From: Pediococcus claussenii ATCC BAA-344
GTDB lineage: Bacteria; Bacillota; Bacilli; Lactobacillales; Lactobacillaceae
Reading direction: 5' to 3'
Assembly: GCF_000237995.1 (NCBI RefSeq)
Contig: NC_016605.1
Location: forward strand, 806,001-870,000
Length of the DNA: 64,000 nucleotides
The notes under the pieces were generated by a model, which saw nothing but the letters and a program-made list of their open reading frames with translations, searched no databases and was not told the origin of the DNA. Each line of letters starts with the position of its first letter. The stretch's first letter is position 1. Made by a program: the position numbers and the translations under genes. Below, piece after piece: positions 37,558 through 47,339 of the stretch.

Positions 37558-39802
37558 CTTCTTTTGGTCAGCAATACTTGCTATGTTAGTGCTTGGATTC
37601 TATTTTTCACACAAAGTTATTTTCGCCATTCTGGGGATTGCTTGGATTGTAAGGGCCGTGTGTCTGAGGTCAAAACTTATTTTAATAGCAATGCTTTTGA
37701 CCAGTGGAATGGCAATTTTTGTATGTCATAGAGTTAACAAAAATATTGAAGTTGGGAAGGCCTTAGTTGGTAAAAAAGTTGAACATTTAAGAATTAAGGC
37801 AGAAACGGATCAGGTCAAAATCGATGGCGATCAGTTTATAATTCGAGGTGTTAAAAATGATTTGACTGGTTTACCTATTATGATTTATGGGTCATTGAAC
37901 AATATCAACGAAAAATATTTTCTAAGTCAAAATCGTCCGCTATTTTTAAAGCTTAACGGAGTAGTGGGAGTACCAGTATCACCTACTAATTTTAATCAAA
38001 GTGATTCTAGAATTTTTAGTTATTCCAAAGGTGTTTTTTTAACTCTTGAAAAAGCAAAAATAGATCGGATGCAAATCAGGCAAACTTTTTCCATAGTTGA
38101 TTGGCTACATTGTTTTAGAGAAAAATTGGTTTTAAGATGTAATAGTTTCGAAGAACCAATTAGAGGTTATGTTCTGGGAGCAGTTTTAGGTTATCAAGAT
38201 GAGTTCATGCAACAAAATAGTGAAAAATATAAGAATACAGGAATTATTCACTTGTTTTGCATTTCTGGACTGCACGTTTTCTTTTTAGTGGACGGATTGA
38301 AAGCTTTATTTCGAAGGTTAAGGATAACGAAAGAAACTAGCGAAAGTTTACTTCTCGTTTTGGTTCCCATTTATTATGTTATCGGTGGGGGGTCAACTAG
38401 TTTACTACGTTGTATTTCTATTGTTTGGATAAATACATTTTGTAGCCGTTTCAGACTTAAACAAAGAAATATTGACACATGGGGACTTGTTTTATTAATT
38501 AACATGTATCTTAATCCTTTTGTATTATTTTGCTTAGGTGGTCAATTAAGTTATTTACTTTCGCTTATTTTGATAACCTTAAAATTCAAGAATAAGGTCT
38601 ACCAATCAATAGCACTATTTTTAGTAGAGATTCCTTCTCTATTGTATTTTACATATCAGGTCAATATTTTAACTGTATTGTTTAATCTGATTTTTATTCC
38701 TATATTTTCCGTTATTATTTTACCGTGTGCGATTTGTTTACTACTTGTTCCAGGATTAAACATTGTTTTGGGATTACCAATCATTTTTTTTGAAGTATTA
38801 ATTAAGATGGCCGAGAAAATGCCAGGTCTTATACTCGTTGGTAAACCTCATGCGAACGTTGTAATACTGTTGTTTATCATTACTTTAAAGTTAGTGACAA
38901 TTGATCAGAATATTAAAACTTACAAACAAATAAGTGGATTAGCATTTGTACTGTATAGCTGTGTTTATATGCTATTACATTTGGTTCCCTATGGGGAAGT
39001 GAGTTTTTTTGATGTTGGGCAGGGAGATTGTATTCTAATTAGAGAGCCATTTAATCGGAGAATTAGTTTGATAGATACTGGCGGCAGAGTTGGTTTTGTT
39101 AAAAATGGGTGGAAAAAAAGGCAAAAAATCGAGGTACCCCAAGCCAACCGAACATCTGTCAATTATCTAAAGAGTTTGGGGATATCACAAATTGATAATT
39201 TATGTTTAACGCACCAAGATGTGGATCATATTGGCGATACTGGTACAATTTGTAAAAACTTCAGAGTAAAACGTCTAATAATTGGTGATGGGATGTTGGA
39301 TTCGCTCGGGTTCAAAGATAAAGTGAAATCAGTAATAAATAGAAAAACATCAATCAAGTCTGTTAAAAGCGGTTTTATTGTTCGAAATTTTCCATTCCAG
39401 GTTTTATATCCTGAGAAAAAAGGAAAAGGAGCGAATGAGGATTCTCTTGCATTGATTGGTACTTTCGGAAAACAAAAATTTCTCTTTACCGGCGACTTAG
39501 ATCAAAACGGTGAAAAAAGAATGATGGAAATGTATCCTGAATTAAAGGTTGATGTTTTTAAACTAGGTCATCACGGTAGTAGGACATCTAATTCAGATGC
39601 AGTTTTTGATATTGCCGGTCCCCATGTTACGATTACTTCTGCAGGGCGAAAAAATCGTTTTGGGCATCCGCATAAAGAGACAATAGAAAAAATTAAAAAG
39701 CATCATATTCTTAATTATTCGACACAAACATCTGGGATGATTAGTTATAGATATTTTGAGAATGATTCTGGAAGATGGATAACAAAATTTAAAGGAAATT
39801 GA
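37541..39802 (+). CDS. comEC: ComEC/Rec2, DNA uptake channel
   Basis: Membrane channel for single-stranded DNA uptake, 753 aa. It has N-terminal helices and a DUF4131-like segment, then the competence domain with many membrane helices (ILHLFCISGLHVFFL-like stretch at about 235-250). The C-terminal metallo-beta-lactamase-like domain has DVGQGDCILI, LTHQDVDHIGD and LGHHGSRTSNSD. The frame is full length without damage. The GTG start lies inside comEB with no clear Shine-Dalgarno, so translation is probably coupled. Confidence 0.94.
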   Translation: MKIQNSFFWSAILAMLVLGFYFSHKVIFAILGIAWIVRAVCLRSKLILIAMLLTSGMAIFVCHRVNKNIEVGKALVGKKVEHLRIKAETDQVKIDGDQFIIRGVKNDLTGLPIMIYGSLNNINEKYFLSQNRPLFLKLNGVVGVPVSPTNFNQSDSRIFSYSKGVFLTLEKAKIDRMQIRQTFSIVDWLHCFREKLVLRCNSFEEPIRGYVLGAVLGYQDEFMQQNSEKYKNTGIIHLFCISGLHVFFLVDGLKALFRRLRITKETSESLLLVLVPIYYVIGGGSTSLLRCISIVWINTFCSRFRLKQRNIDTWGLVLLINMYLNPFVLFCLGGQLSYLLSLILITLKFKNKVYQSIALFLVEIPSLLYFTYQVNILTVLFNLIFIPIFSVIILPCAICLLLVPGLNIVLGLPIIFFEVLIKMAEKMPGLILVGKPHANVVILLFIITLKLVTIDQNIKTYKQISGLAFVLYSCVYMLLHLVPYGEVSFFDVGQGDCILIREPFNRRISLIDTGGRVGFVKNGWKKRQKIEVPQANRTSVNYLKSLGISQIDNLCLTHQDVDHIGDTGTICKNFRVKRLIIGDGMLDSLGFKDKVKSVINRKTSIKSVKSGFIVRNFPFQVLYPEKKGKGANEDSLALIGTFGKQKFLFTGDLDQNGEKRMMEMYPELKVDVFKLGHHGSRTSNSDAVFDIAGPHVTITSAGRKNRFGHPHKETIEKIKKHHILNYSTQTSGMISYRYFENDSGRWITKFKGN

Positions 39803-39811
39803 ATACAGATA

Positions 39812-40828
39812 ATGAAGATAACGGAATTAGAAAATGAATTAAATTCGAATATAGTTAAAAATATTTATTTGGTGAAAGGAAACGATCAGTTCATTCAAGA
39901 TCATGCAAGAAAGCTTTTTTTAAATTTAATTCCTGATGATCAGCAAGTAATGAATGTAAGTAGTTTTGATTTTTTACAAAGTGGGATGGAATCAATTCTT
40001 GATGAGGCGCAATCGGCCCCATTCTTTGGTGATAGGAGACTGTTATTCATAACGGCGCCGTCTTTTTTGTCAACGGAAAAAAATAAAAGCAAATTTGCCC
40101 CCTCAGGATTTAGTGATTATGTTAAGTCGCCAGAGCCATCAACAATTTTAGTTTTACTGGCCAATTATGAAAAACTTGATGGCAGAAAAAAAGTTGTTAA
40201 GAATTTAGAGAAAAATGCGGTAGTGGTGGATGCTAGTCATCCTAATGAGTCAGATGTGAAGAATATAATTAGCAGAATGGTTAAAGAGAAAAAATATAAA
40301 ATTGATTCAGAAGCAATGGATCAGCTAATTGGACGAACGGATAACGATCTTTCACTTGTAGCACAGGGCTTGGAAAAATTGTATTTGTATAATTTACAAG
40401 AAAAGGTGATTACGTTTGATAGTGTCCAAAAATTAATCCCGCAAAGTTTGAATCAAAATGTTTTCGATTTGATCAATTTTTTACTTAAGCGCAAAGTAAA
40501 GGAGAGCATGTCAGTTTATTCAGAACTATTATTTCAACAGGAACAACCTCTAAGAATAAATGCAGCTATTCTAAGCCAATTTAGACTTTTGATTCAAGTC
40601 AAAGTTCTTTTGGATAAAAGTTATTCTCAAGGTAAAATTGCTGGGGAGTTGGGAGCACATCCGTATAGGGTCAAACTTGCTATTCAAACGGCACGTCAAT
40701 TTCAAATTGAGCAGTTACAAAAAGCCTTTTTAGGAATCACAGATATTGAAAAGCAGCTAAAAACCACTCAAAGGGATCCGCAAGAATTATTTGAATTGTT
40801 CTTGGTTGCATACAATAATGGTTGGTAG
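39812..40828 (+). CDS. holA: HolA, DNA polymerase III delta subunit
   Basis: Clamp-loader delta subunit that opens the beta clamp. It is 338 aa with a degenerate AAA+ fold. Family features are IYLVKGNDQFIQ, the SFDFLQSGMESILDEAQSAPFFGDRRLL region (seen in parts) and the C-terminal collar domain. It follows comEC by 9 nt as in other Firmicutes and converges on rpsT. Confidence 0.93.
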   Translation: MKITELENELNSNIVKNIYLVKGNDQFIQDHARKLFLNLIPDDQQVMNVSSFDFLQSGMESILDEAQSAPFFGDRRLLFITAPSFLSTEKNKSKFAPSGFSDYVKSPEPSTILVLLANYEKLDGRKKVVKNLEKNAVVVDASHPNESDVKNIISRMVKEKKYKIDSEAMDQLIGRTDNDLSLVAQGLEKLYLYNLQEKVITFDSVQKLIPQSLNQNVFDLINFLLKRKVKESMSVYSELLFQQEQPLRINAAILSQFRLLIQVKVLLDKSYSQGKIAGELGAHPYRVKLAIQTARQFQIEQLQKAFLGITDIEKQLKTTQRDPQELFELFLVAYNNGW

Positions 40829-40868
40829 TGCCTAACAATTGGACTTATAGGGTTGAAAAAGCAAAAAT

Positions 40869-40902
40869 AAAAAGCGTTTGGGATTTTCCAAACGCTTTTT
40901 AT
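40869..40902. terminator. bidirectional terminator between holA and rpsT
   Basis: Perfect 13-bp arms AAAAAGCGTTTGG/CCAAACGCTTTTT with a 6-nt loop and T runs on both strands. Confidence 0.93.
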
Positions 40903-40914
40903 TAGTCTAAATTT

Positions 40915-41169
40915 TTACTTACTAAGTTGTTTTGCTAAACGTGATTTACTACGAGCAGCATTGTTAGCCTTGATAAGACCCTTTGACTTAGCACGATCGA
41001 TCTTGCTATATGCTTGAGTTAATAATTCGCTGGCATTCTCAGCACCATTGCTAGCAGCAGTTTCGAAAGTCTTGATGCTGGTGCGCATAGCGCTCATCTG
41101 AGAACGGTTGCGTGCTGCAGCTTTTTCATTAGTGCGAACACGCTTCATTGCTGATTTGATAACTGGCAT
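40915..41169 (-). CDS. rpsT: ribosomal protein S20
   Basis: 84-aa small-subunit primary binder of 16S rRNA. The sequence is Lys/Arg/Ala-rich with the family patterns [14 protein letters not shown] and the C-terminal [21 protein letters not shown] longer reading from 41187 passes through the Shine-Dalgarno GGAGGTG, so the start MPVIKSAMK at 41169 is chosen. It is convergent with holA, as usual. Confidence 0.96.
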   Translation of the reverse strand: MPVIKSAMKRVRTNEKAAARNRSQMSAMRTSIKTFETAASNGAENASELLTQAYSKIDRAKSKGLIKANNAARSKSRLAKQLSK

Positions 41170-41213
41170 TTGATTCACCTCCAACACAAATATCTGTTAA
41201 TACAACAGTCTGT

Positions 41214-41242
41214 ATTATACAGAAATTATAAAGTATATGCAA
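41214..41242 (-). promoter_or_regulatory. rpsT promoter
   Basis: On the minus strand: TTGCAT (41242-41237), 17-bp spacer, TATAAT (41219-41214). Near-consensus. Confidence 0.7.
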
Positions 41243-41259
41243 CGAGATAAAAAATATTC

Positions 41260-41288
41260 TTGCAAAATAATGATTAGTTAGATACTAT
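41260..41288 (+). promoter_or_regulatory. rpsO promoter
   Basis: TTGCAA (41260-41265), 17-bp spacer, TACTAT (41283-41288). It is divergent from the rpsT promoter. Confidence 0.6.
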
Positions 41289-41294
41289 TATAGG

Positions 41295-41382
41295 AGTGCA
41301 TAGCACAATCTCAGACTTAGTTTGTCGATCTGCCGACGATTTACTCAGTTTGGTGATACTAATAATATAGAGGTGTAAGTAC
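41295..41382 (+). promoter_or_regulatory. rpsO 5' leader, possible S15 autoregulatory RNA
   Basis: The ~90-nt leader has short hairpins GTGC-ATA-GCAC (41296-41306) and GTCG-ATCTGC-CGAC (41324-41337) before the GAGGTG site. S15 represses its own mRNA through leader structures in several bacteria. No known class was identified here by eye. Confidence 0.3.
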
Positions 41383-41652
41383 ATGGCAATTTCACAAGAA
41401 AAGAAAAATGAATTGATTAAGCAATACGCACGTCACGAAGGTGATACGGGTTCAGCAGAAGTTCAAATCGCTGTTTTGACTGCTGACATCAATGAAATCA
41501 ATGATCATTTGAAGATTCATCGTAAAGATTTTCATTCACAACGTGGTTTAATGAAAAAGATTGGACATCGTCGTAACTTGTTAGCTTACTTACGTAAGAA
41601 TGATGTACAACGTTATCGTGATCTAATCAAGAGTTTAGGACTCCGTCGTTAA
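41383..41652 (+). CDS. rpsO: ribosomal protein S15
   Basis: 89-aa primary 16S rRNA-binding protein of the small subunit. The family signature regions [28 protein letters not shown] and [10 protein letters not shown] are all present. ATG with GAGGTG upstream. It is followed by its own terminator and then rnjB, the common neighbour in Firmicutes. Confidence 0.97.
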   Translation: MAISQEKKNELIKQYARHEGDTGSAEVQIAVLTADINEINDHLKIHRKDFHSQRGLMKKIGHRRNLLAYLRKNDVQRYRDLIKSLGLRR

Positions 41653-41668
41653 AATTGGGTGCTAATTT

Positions 41669-41702
41669 CGAAGCCTTCTGTTTATGCAGAAGGCTTTTTT
41701 GT
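41669..41702 (+). terminator. terminator after rpsO
   Basis: AAGCCTTCTG/CAGAAGGCTT with a 6-nt loop and six or more T residues. Confidence 0.93.
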
Positions 41703-41776
41703 ATTCTAAATTATGGTAAACTAATAGAAGCTGAATTGAACGGATAAATATAAATAAAATTAGGTGGTATTTAACA

Positions 41777-43486
41777 ATGAGCAGTTCGATTAAAATAATT
41801 CCATTTGGCGGAGTACGCGAAAATGGTAAGAATATGTATGCAGTACAGGTTGATGAAGACATTTATATATTAGATTGTGGATTGAAATATCCTGAAAATG
41901 AACTCTTAGGAATTGATATTGTAATTCCTGACTTTTCATATTTAAGTGAACACAAAGATCAAATCGTTGGCGTGTTTTTAACTCATGGACATGCCGATGC
42001 AATCGGCGCTCTTCCATATTTTTTGAAAGAATTCGATGTTCCAGTTTTTGGTTCAAAGTTAACAATTGAGTTGGCTAAAATTACTATTAGTGGGGAGACA
42101 GAATTAAAGAGTTACGACCAATTTCATATTGTCAATGAATCTAAAGAAATTGATTTTGATTCTGTAGTTGTTTCTTTTTTCAAAACAACTCACACAATTC
42201 CTGAATCTTTGGGCGTTGTTTTGAAAACTGATCAGGGACAGATTGTTTACACGGGCGATTTTAAGTTTGATCAAACAGTGGCTAACGGTTACGCCACCGA
42301 TTATGGTCGCTTGGCTGAAATTGGGCGGGGAAAAGTTATTGCACTTTTGAGTGATTCCTCGAATGCTGAAAACCCACAGGCTAAGTCAAATGAAGTTGCA
42401 GTGGGGGATTCAATATGGGAAACAATTAATTATCATGATGGTCGAATTATTGTTGCGGCAGTTGCTTCAAATATTTTAAGAATTCAACAGGTGATTAATG
42501 CCGCCGCAAAGTCGCATCGTAAAATTGTTTTGACAGGACATGATTTAGAAAAAATTGTGAATACGGCTTTAAAACTTAATCGGCTTCACTTGCCTGAAAA
42601 AGATTTAATTGTACCTATGAATCAGTTGGCTAAACTGAAACCAGAAGAAACGATTTTACTGGAAACTGGTAAGATGGGTGAACCAATCAAGTCTTTACAG
42701 AAGATGGCATCAAGGAAGTCTGGACAAATGTCAATTCATGATAATGATCTAGTTTATATTGTAACAACTCCATCACATGCTATGGAAACAACAGTAGCAA
42801 AGACTAAAGATATGGTCTATCGTGCTGGCGCGGAGGTTAAATCAATTTCTGATGATGTTAATTCGGCCGGACATGCAACTAAAGATGACCTACAGCTAAT
42901 GATGAATTTAATTCATCCGGAATATTTGATTCCCATTCAAGGTGAATACCGGTTACTAGCTGCTCATGCAGAATTAGCGAAGGAAGTTGGAATAGATTCA
43001 AATCATATTTTTATTACAAGCAAAGGTGATGTCCTTGAATATAAAAATAATGAGATGAGCTTGGCTGCAGGTATCGAAGTTGGAAATACGATGATTGATG
43101 GTATCGGAGTCGGGGACATTGGAAATATTGTGTTAAGAGATCGAAAAATTTTATCTGAAGATGGAATTTTTGTTGCTGTCATTACTATTGATCGTAAGCA
43201 CAAAAAAATTATTACTGATCCAAAGATCACTTCAAAAGGCTTCGTTTACCTGAAAACAAGTACAGATCTTATAAATGTTAGTTCAGAAATTGTTAAGAAT
43301 ACAGTTCAGACTAATTTGGATCAAAAAGAATTCGACTGGGGACATTTGAAACAAGATGTTCGTGACAAGCTTGGCAAGTATCTATTTGAACAAACTAAAA
43401 GACGACCTGTTATCTTACCAGTAATCATGGAAGTCAATCAGCACCATAAAAAGTCTAGCAAAAAGAAAGCTACTGACAATGGATAA
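41777..43486 (+). CDS. rnjB: RNase J2, catalytically reduced RNase J paralogue
   Basis: 569 aa beta-CASP metallo-beta-lactamase protein that forms a complex with RNase J1. The metal motif is altered: HGHADA (H70, H72, D74, A75) replaces HGHEDH, and the later HGEYR is QGEYR. Several ligands are therefore lost, as is typical of J2, which acts mainly as a partner. The beta-CASP core and C-terminal domain are intact. It overlaps the next gene by 8 bp. Confidence 0.93.
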   Translation: MSSSIKIIPFGGVRENGKNMYAVQVDEDIYILDCGLKYPENELLGIDIVIPDFSYLSEHKDQIVGVFLTHGHADAIGALPYFLKEFDVPVFGSKLTIELAKITISGETELKSYDQFHIVNESKEIDFDSVVVSFFKTTHTIPESLGVVLKTDQGQIVYTGDFKFDQTVANGYATDYGRLAEIGRGKVIALLSDSSNAENPQAKSNEVAVGDSIWETINYHDGRIIVAAVASNILRIQQVINAAAKSHRKIVLTGHDLEKIVNTALKLNRLHLPEKDLIVPMNQLAKLKPEETILLETGKMGEPIKSLQKMASRKSGQMSIHDNDLVYIVTTPSHAMETTVAKTKDMVYRAGAEVKSISDDVNSAGHATKDDLQLMMNLIHPEYLIPIQGEYRLLAAHAELAKEVGIDSNHIFITSKGDVLEYKNNEMSLAAGIEVGNTMIDGIGVGDIGNIVLRDRKILSEDGIFVAVITIDRKHKKIITDPKITSKGFVYLKTSTDLINVSSEIVKNTVQTNLDQKEFDWGHLKQDVRDKLGKYLFEQTKRRPVILPVIMEVNQHHKKSSKKKATDNG

Positions 43487-44363
43487 AGAAGATTACTCGT
43501 TGAATAAAGTTGAACAAGAAATAAGGGCCGGTCATAATGATACGGCCCTTTCTATTTTAGAGGTAATGGATAACCGATCTTTTGATAAAGACGTCCTATT
43601 TCTCTTAATAAGAGTTTACTTGCAAGTAAATAAAGCTAACCAAGCTTTACGCCGAATTAAAGAGCAAGAGAATATTTTCTTATCCGATAAAGATGGACTT
43701 ATCTTATATTTAGATGCTTTGATTTTAGATCGAAATTTTATTAAGGCCAGGACAATGCTTCGTTTTGTAAGCAGCAAGAGCCTACATGAGAAAAAATTAA
43801 GCGAAATTTTGAATGCAGAATCACTTTTTATAAATGAATTTCCTAAAACTATTAGAGAATATGAAAAAGATTTTTATCACCTGGGCGAGTGCTCATTGGT
43901 GGAGCAAAATAAAGCAATCGAGAATGCCAATCATCTGCCAGCGAGTAGTTATGTAAAGTCAGCGAAGTTTCTTTTTCTGGATCCATATTTGAATCAAATG
44001 GTTAGAACAACTGTTTTGCAAAAAATTGTAGGTGCAGGGTTGCAGATTCAGGCTAAATTTTTGTGGATTAATGAAGAAACAGTATTAATTGATACTGATA
44101 GAATTCAGCCATTGGAGAATTCTAAATACTTTGTGGAGTGTTCTAAAATTATTAAGAACGTCACTGGTGAGCAGGGATTGGAAAATCTAAGAATGGAACA
44201 ATTAAGAATATTTCTAAGCTTAGTATTTCCCTTCCCAGAAAAATTCATTAAGAGTCCTAGTGAATTCGTGAATGGGTTAATTGAACATAGCGAACATGGT
44301 ATTGAAAATAGGTTTACAACACTAGATCATATTTTGATACAGCTACAAATGGGATTAAACTGA
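43479..44363 (+). CDS. TPR-like helical protein of unknown function
   Basis: 294 aa, soluble. The N-terminal half has TPR-like helix pairs (for example LFLLIRVYLQVNKANQALRR and LYLDALILDRNFIKARTML as consecutive helices). The C-terminal half has no recognised domain. It overlaps rnjB by 8 bp and precedes tuf. A terminator-shaped hairpin lies within its first 25 codons, so full-length expression may depend on read-through. Confidence 0.8.
   Translation: MDKEDYSLNKVEQEIRAGHNDTALSILEVMDNRSFDKDVLFLLIRVYLQVNKANQALRRIKEQENIFLSDKDGLILYLDALILDRNFIKARTMLRFVSSKSLHEKKLSEILNAESLFINEFPKTIREYEKDFYHLGECSLVEQNKAIENANHLPASSYVKSAKFLFLDPYLNQMVRTTVLQKIVGAGLQIQAKFLWINEETVLIDTDRIQPLENSKYFVECSKIIKNVTGEQGLENLRMEQLRIFLSLVFPFPEKFIKSPSEFVNGLIEHSEHGIENRFTTLDHILIQLQMGLN
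43523..43558 (+). terminator. terminator-like hairpin inside the TPR gene after rnjB
   Basis: AAGGGCCG (43523-43530)/CGGCCCTT (43543-43550), perfect GC-rich stem with a 12-nt loop, followed by TCTATTTT. Position is 37 bp after the rnjB stop and inside the downstream reading frame. Confidence 0.6.
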
Positions 44364-44447
44364 TTGTGAAATTTAATGAAAGTTTTAAAAGATATCTTAG
44401 ACAAGTTGAAAAATATAAATATCGCCCGCAAAGGCTGTATAAAGTGC

Positions 44448-44476
44448 TTGCTTATCAAATTTAGATGTCATATAAT
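44448..44476 (+). promoter_or_regulatory. tuf promoter P1
   Basis: TTGCTT (44448-44453), 17-bp spacer, perfect TATAAT (44471-44476). Confidence 0.75.
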
Positions 44477-44500
44477 ACTCAAGGATTCTCTTACGGCACT

Positions 44501-44528
44501 TTGCCTTTTGTAGAGGATGTAGTATAAT
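44501..44528 (+). promoter_or_regulatory. tuf promoter P2
   Basis: TTGCCT (44501-44506), 16-bp spacer, perfect TATAAT (44523-44528). Downstream of it the leader has CGGC/GCCG hairpin arms around 44544-44560 and AGGAGG before the ATG. Confidence 0.75.
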
Positions 44529-44599
44529 ATTTTTTAAAGGATCCGGCCGTGTTATGCCGAGGCTAGGAGATTCTTACGACATACAGGAGGTTCGTATTA

Positions 44600-45787
44600 A
44601 TGGCAAAAGAACATTACGAAAGAACAAAACCCCATGTAAATATTGGTACAATTGGACACGTTGACCATGGGAAGACTACTTTGACAGCTGCTATTACAAA
44701 AGTGTTGTCAGAAAAAGGATTGGCAGAAGCTTCAGATTACGCTGATATTGATGCAGCTCCTGAAGAAAAAGAACGTGGTATTACAATCAATACTGCTCAC
44801 GTTGAATATGAAACAGAAAAGCGTCATTATGCTCATATTGACGCCCCAGGACATGCTGACTACGTTAAGAACATGATCACTGGTGCTGCTCAAATGGATG
44901 GTGCTATCTTGGTTGTTGCTGCAACTGATGGTCCTATGCCACAAACTCGTGAACATATCCTTCTTGCTCACCAAGTTGGTGTTGATTACATCGTTGTTTT
45001 CTTGAACAAGACTGATCTTGTTGATGATGATGAATTAGTTGACTTAGTTGAGATGGAAGTACGTGAATTACTTTCTGAATATGATTTCCCTGGTGATGAC
45101 GTTCCTGTTATCCGCGGTTCAGCTTTGAAGGCTCTTGAAGGCGACCCAGAACAAGAAAAAGTTATCATGGAATTGATGGATACAATCGACGAATACATTC
45201 CAACACCAGATCGTCAAACTGACAAGCCATTCTTGATGCCTGTTGAAGACGTATTTACAATCACTGGTCGTGGTACTGTTGCTTCTGGACGTATCGATCG
45301 TGGTACTGTTAAAGTTGGTGATGAAGTTGAAATCATCGGTTTGAAAGAAGAAAACCTTAAGACAACTGTTACAGGACTAGAAATGTTCCGTAAAACACTT
45401 GATGAAGGTGAAGCTGGAGATAATATTGGTGCACTTCTTCGTGGTGTAAACCGTGAACAAGTTGTTCGTGGTCAAGTTTTGGCTGCTCCTGGTTCAATCC
45501 AAACTCACAAGAAGTTCAAGGGTGAAGTTTATATCTTATCTAAAGAAGAAGGTGGACGTCATACTCCATTCTTCTCAAACTATCGTCCACAATTCTACTT
45601 CCATACAACTGACGTTACTGGTGTTATTGAACTTCCAGAAAACGTTGAAATGGTTATGCCTGGTGATAACGTTACATTTACTGTAGAACTTATTGAACCA
45701 GTTGCTATTGAAAAAGGTACTAAATTTACTGTTCGTGAAGGTGGCCATACTGTTGGTGCTGGAGTCGTATCAGAAATTGACGACTAA
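44600..45787 (+). CDS. tuf: elongation factor Tu
   Basis: Delivers aminoacyl-tRNA to the ribosome. It is 395 aa with the full set of G motifs: [27 protein letters not shown] and NKTDLVDD. Domains II and III are intact ([13 protein letters not shown]). Codon use is strongly biased to the preferred codons of this genome, as expected for a very highly expressed gene. AGGAGG is at 44586-44591. Stand-alone tuf with two promoters and its own terminator. Confidence 0.98.
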   Translation: MAKEHYERTKPHVNIGTIGHVDHGKTTLTAAITKVLSEKGLAEASDYADIDAAPEEKERGITINTAHVEYETEKRHYAHIDAPGHADYVKNMITGAAQMDGAILVVAATDGPMPQTREHILLAHQVGVDYIVVFLNKTDLVDDDELVDLVEMEVRELLSEYDFPGDDVPVIRGSALKALEGDPEQEKVIMELMDTIDEYIPTPDRQTDKPFLMPVEDVFTITGRGTVASGRIDRGTVKVGDEVEIIGLKEENLKTTVTGLEMFRKTLDEGEAGDNIGALLRGVNREQVVRGQVLAAPGSIQTHKKFKGEVYILSKEEGGRHTPFFSNYRPQFYFHTTDVTGVIELPENVEMVMPGDNVTFTVELIEPVAIEKGTKFTVREGGHTVGAGVVSEIDD

Positions 45788-45796
45788 TTTCGTAAT

Positions 45797-45822
45797 TAAG
45801 TCCACTTCGGTGGGCTTTTTTT
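45797..45822 (+). terminator. terminator after tuf
   Basis: AGTCCAC-TTCG-GTGGGCT stem with a stable TTCG loop and a T run. Confidence 0.88.
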
Positions 45823-45857
45823 ATTGTTTTTAAAATTGCTTTGGTAAAGAAATTTTG

Positions 45858-45886
45858 TTTACTTTCCGCTAAAATTACGATAAAAT
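45858..45886 (+). promoter_or_regulatory. tig promoter
   Basis: TTTACT (45858-45863), 17-bp spacer, TAAAAT (45881-45886). Confidence 0.55.
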
Positions 45887-45938
45887 AAAGGCTGTACGCA
45901 ATTTTATTGCAAAGATAATCAATGTCGGAGGGAACACA

Positions 45939-47252
45939 ATGACTGCAAAATGGGAAAAAACCGGAACTAACGAAGGTAAATTAACTTTCGAAGTTGGAAC
46001 AGAAGAAATTAAAAAAGGTATCGATCAAGCTTTTGATCGTACAAAGAAACAATTAAACGTACCTGGCTTCAGAAAAGGCAAAGTTCCTCGCCAAATTTTT
46101 AACCAAATGTATGGTGAAGAAGCACTTTATGAAGACGCATTGAACATTGTTCTTCCAGATGCTTATGAAGCAGCAATTGCTGAAGCTGGCATCGAACCCG
46201 TTGATCAACCACATATTGATGTAGACAGTATGGAAAAAGATCAGCCTTGGGTTTTAAATGCGGTTGTAACTGTAAAACCAGAGGTTGAACTTGGTGAATA
46301 TAAGGGTGTTAAAGTAACAAAACAGAGTACACGTGTTACTCAAAAAGAAGTTGACGAAGAGATTGAAAAGAAGCGTCAAGATCAAGCTGAGTTGGTTCTT
46401 AAAGAAGACCAGCCTGCCGAAGACGGGGACACTGTTACAATTGATTTTGATGGATCTGTTGATGGTGAAGCCTTTGATGGTGGTAAAGCTGAAAACTACG
46501 ATTTAGTTTTGGGCTCAAACTCGTTTATTCCTGGGTTTGAAGATCAGTTAGTAGGTCACAAATCTGGAGATAAAGTTGATGTGAAGGTTACATTCCCAGA
46601 TGACTATCAAGCTGAAAACCTACAGGGTAAAGATGCGATATTTAAGGTTACAGTTCACGAAGTTAAAGCAAAAGAACTTCCTGCTTTAGATGATGAATTT
46701 GCTAAAGATGTTGATGAAGACGTAGATACTCTTGATGATCTAAAGGCAAAGGTTAAAGAACAAATTAAAGATCAAAAGAAGCAAACTGCTGAGGATACGA
46801 AAGAAAACGAAGCAATTCAAGCTGCTGTTGACAACGCTAAGATTGAAGAGATTCCTAATGCAATGGTTAAAGAAGATGTTGATCGCCAAGTTAGTCAATA
46901 TCTTGCCAACATGCAGCAACAAGGAATTTCACCAGACATGTATTTCCAACTCACTGGTTCTACGGAAGATCAACTTCGTGAACAATTAACGGAGGGTGCA
47001 GAGAATCGTGTTAAGACTAACCTAGTCCTTGAAGCAATCGTTGAAGCTGAAAAGATTGAGATTTCAGACGAAGAAGTTAATTCTGAAATCAAAAACTTAG
47101 CAGACCAATACGGAATGGAAGAATCTGCAGTCCGTTCGGCCCTTTCGGAAGATATGGTTAAACATGATGTTGCTGTCAAGAAAGCAGTTGATATAATTAA
47201 GGATTCTGCTATCGAAGAAGCTAAGTCAAAGAGTACTAAAAAAGAAAATTAA
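45939..47252 (+). CDS. tig: trigger factor, ribosome-associated chaperone
   Basis: Binds nascent chains at the ribosome exit tunnel and has peptidyl-prolyl isomerase activity. It is 437 aa. The ribosome-binding loop motif GFRKGKVPR is present. The FKBP-like domain (about 160-245; [19 protein letters not shown]) is intact, and the C-terminal domain is long and charged. GGAGGGA lies upstream of the ATG. clpX follows, a conserved order. Confidence 0.96.
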   Translation: MTAKWEKTGTNEGKLTFEVGTEEIKKGIDQAFDRTKKQLNVPGFRKGKVPRQIFNQMYGEEALYEDALNIVLPDAYEAAIAEAGIEPVDQPHIDVDSMEKDQPWVLNAVVTVKPEVELGEYKGVKVTKQSTRVTQKEVDEEIEKKRQDQAELVLKEDQPAEDGDTVTIDFDGSVDGEAFDGGKAENYDLVLGSNSFIPGFEDQLVGHKSGDKVDVKVTFPDDYQAENLQGKDAIFKVTVHEVKAKELPALDDEFAKDVDEDVDTLDDLKAKVKEQIKDQKKQTAEDTKENEAIQAAVDNAKIEEIPNAMVKEDVDRQVSQYLANMQQQGISPDMYFQLTGSTEDQLREQLTEGAENRVKTNLVLEAIVEAEKIEISDEEVNSEIKNLADQYGMEESAVRSALSEDMVKHDVAVKKAVDIIKDSAIEEAKSKSTKKEN

Positions 47253-47294
47253 TTAAATAATTAACTTATTCATAAAGGAGACTGGGGTGAAAGA

Positions 47295-47339
47295 ATGATT
47301 TTGCCACGGTCTCTTATGTGTATACAAGCTACTATGTAA
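47295..47339 (+). other. possible 14-codon leader ORF before clpX
   Basis: ATG at 47295 with GGGGTG 6 nt upstream opens a 14-codon reading frame ending at TAA 47337-47339, inside the 158-bp tig-clpX gap. It may be chance. No regulated hairpin could be matched convincingly to it. Confidence 0.2.

Noticed and set aside
44364-44599. Possible tRNA or small RNA gene before tuf
   Set aside because: No cloverleaf could be formed; the sequence is explained by two promoters and a leader.
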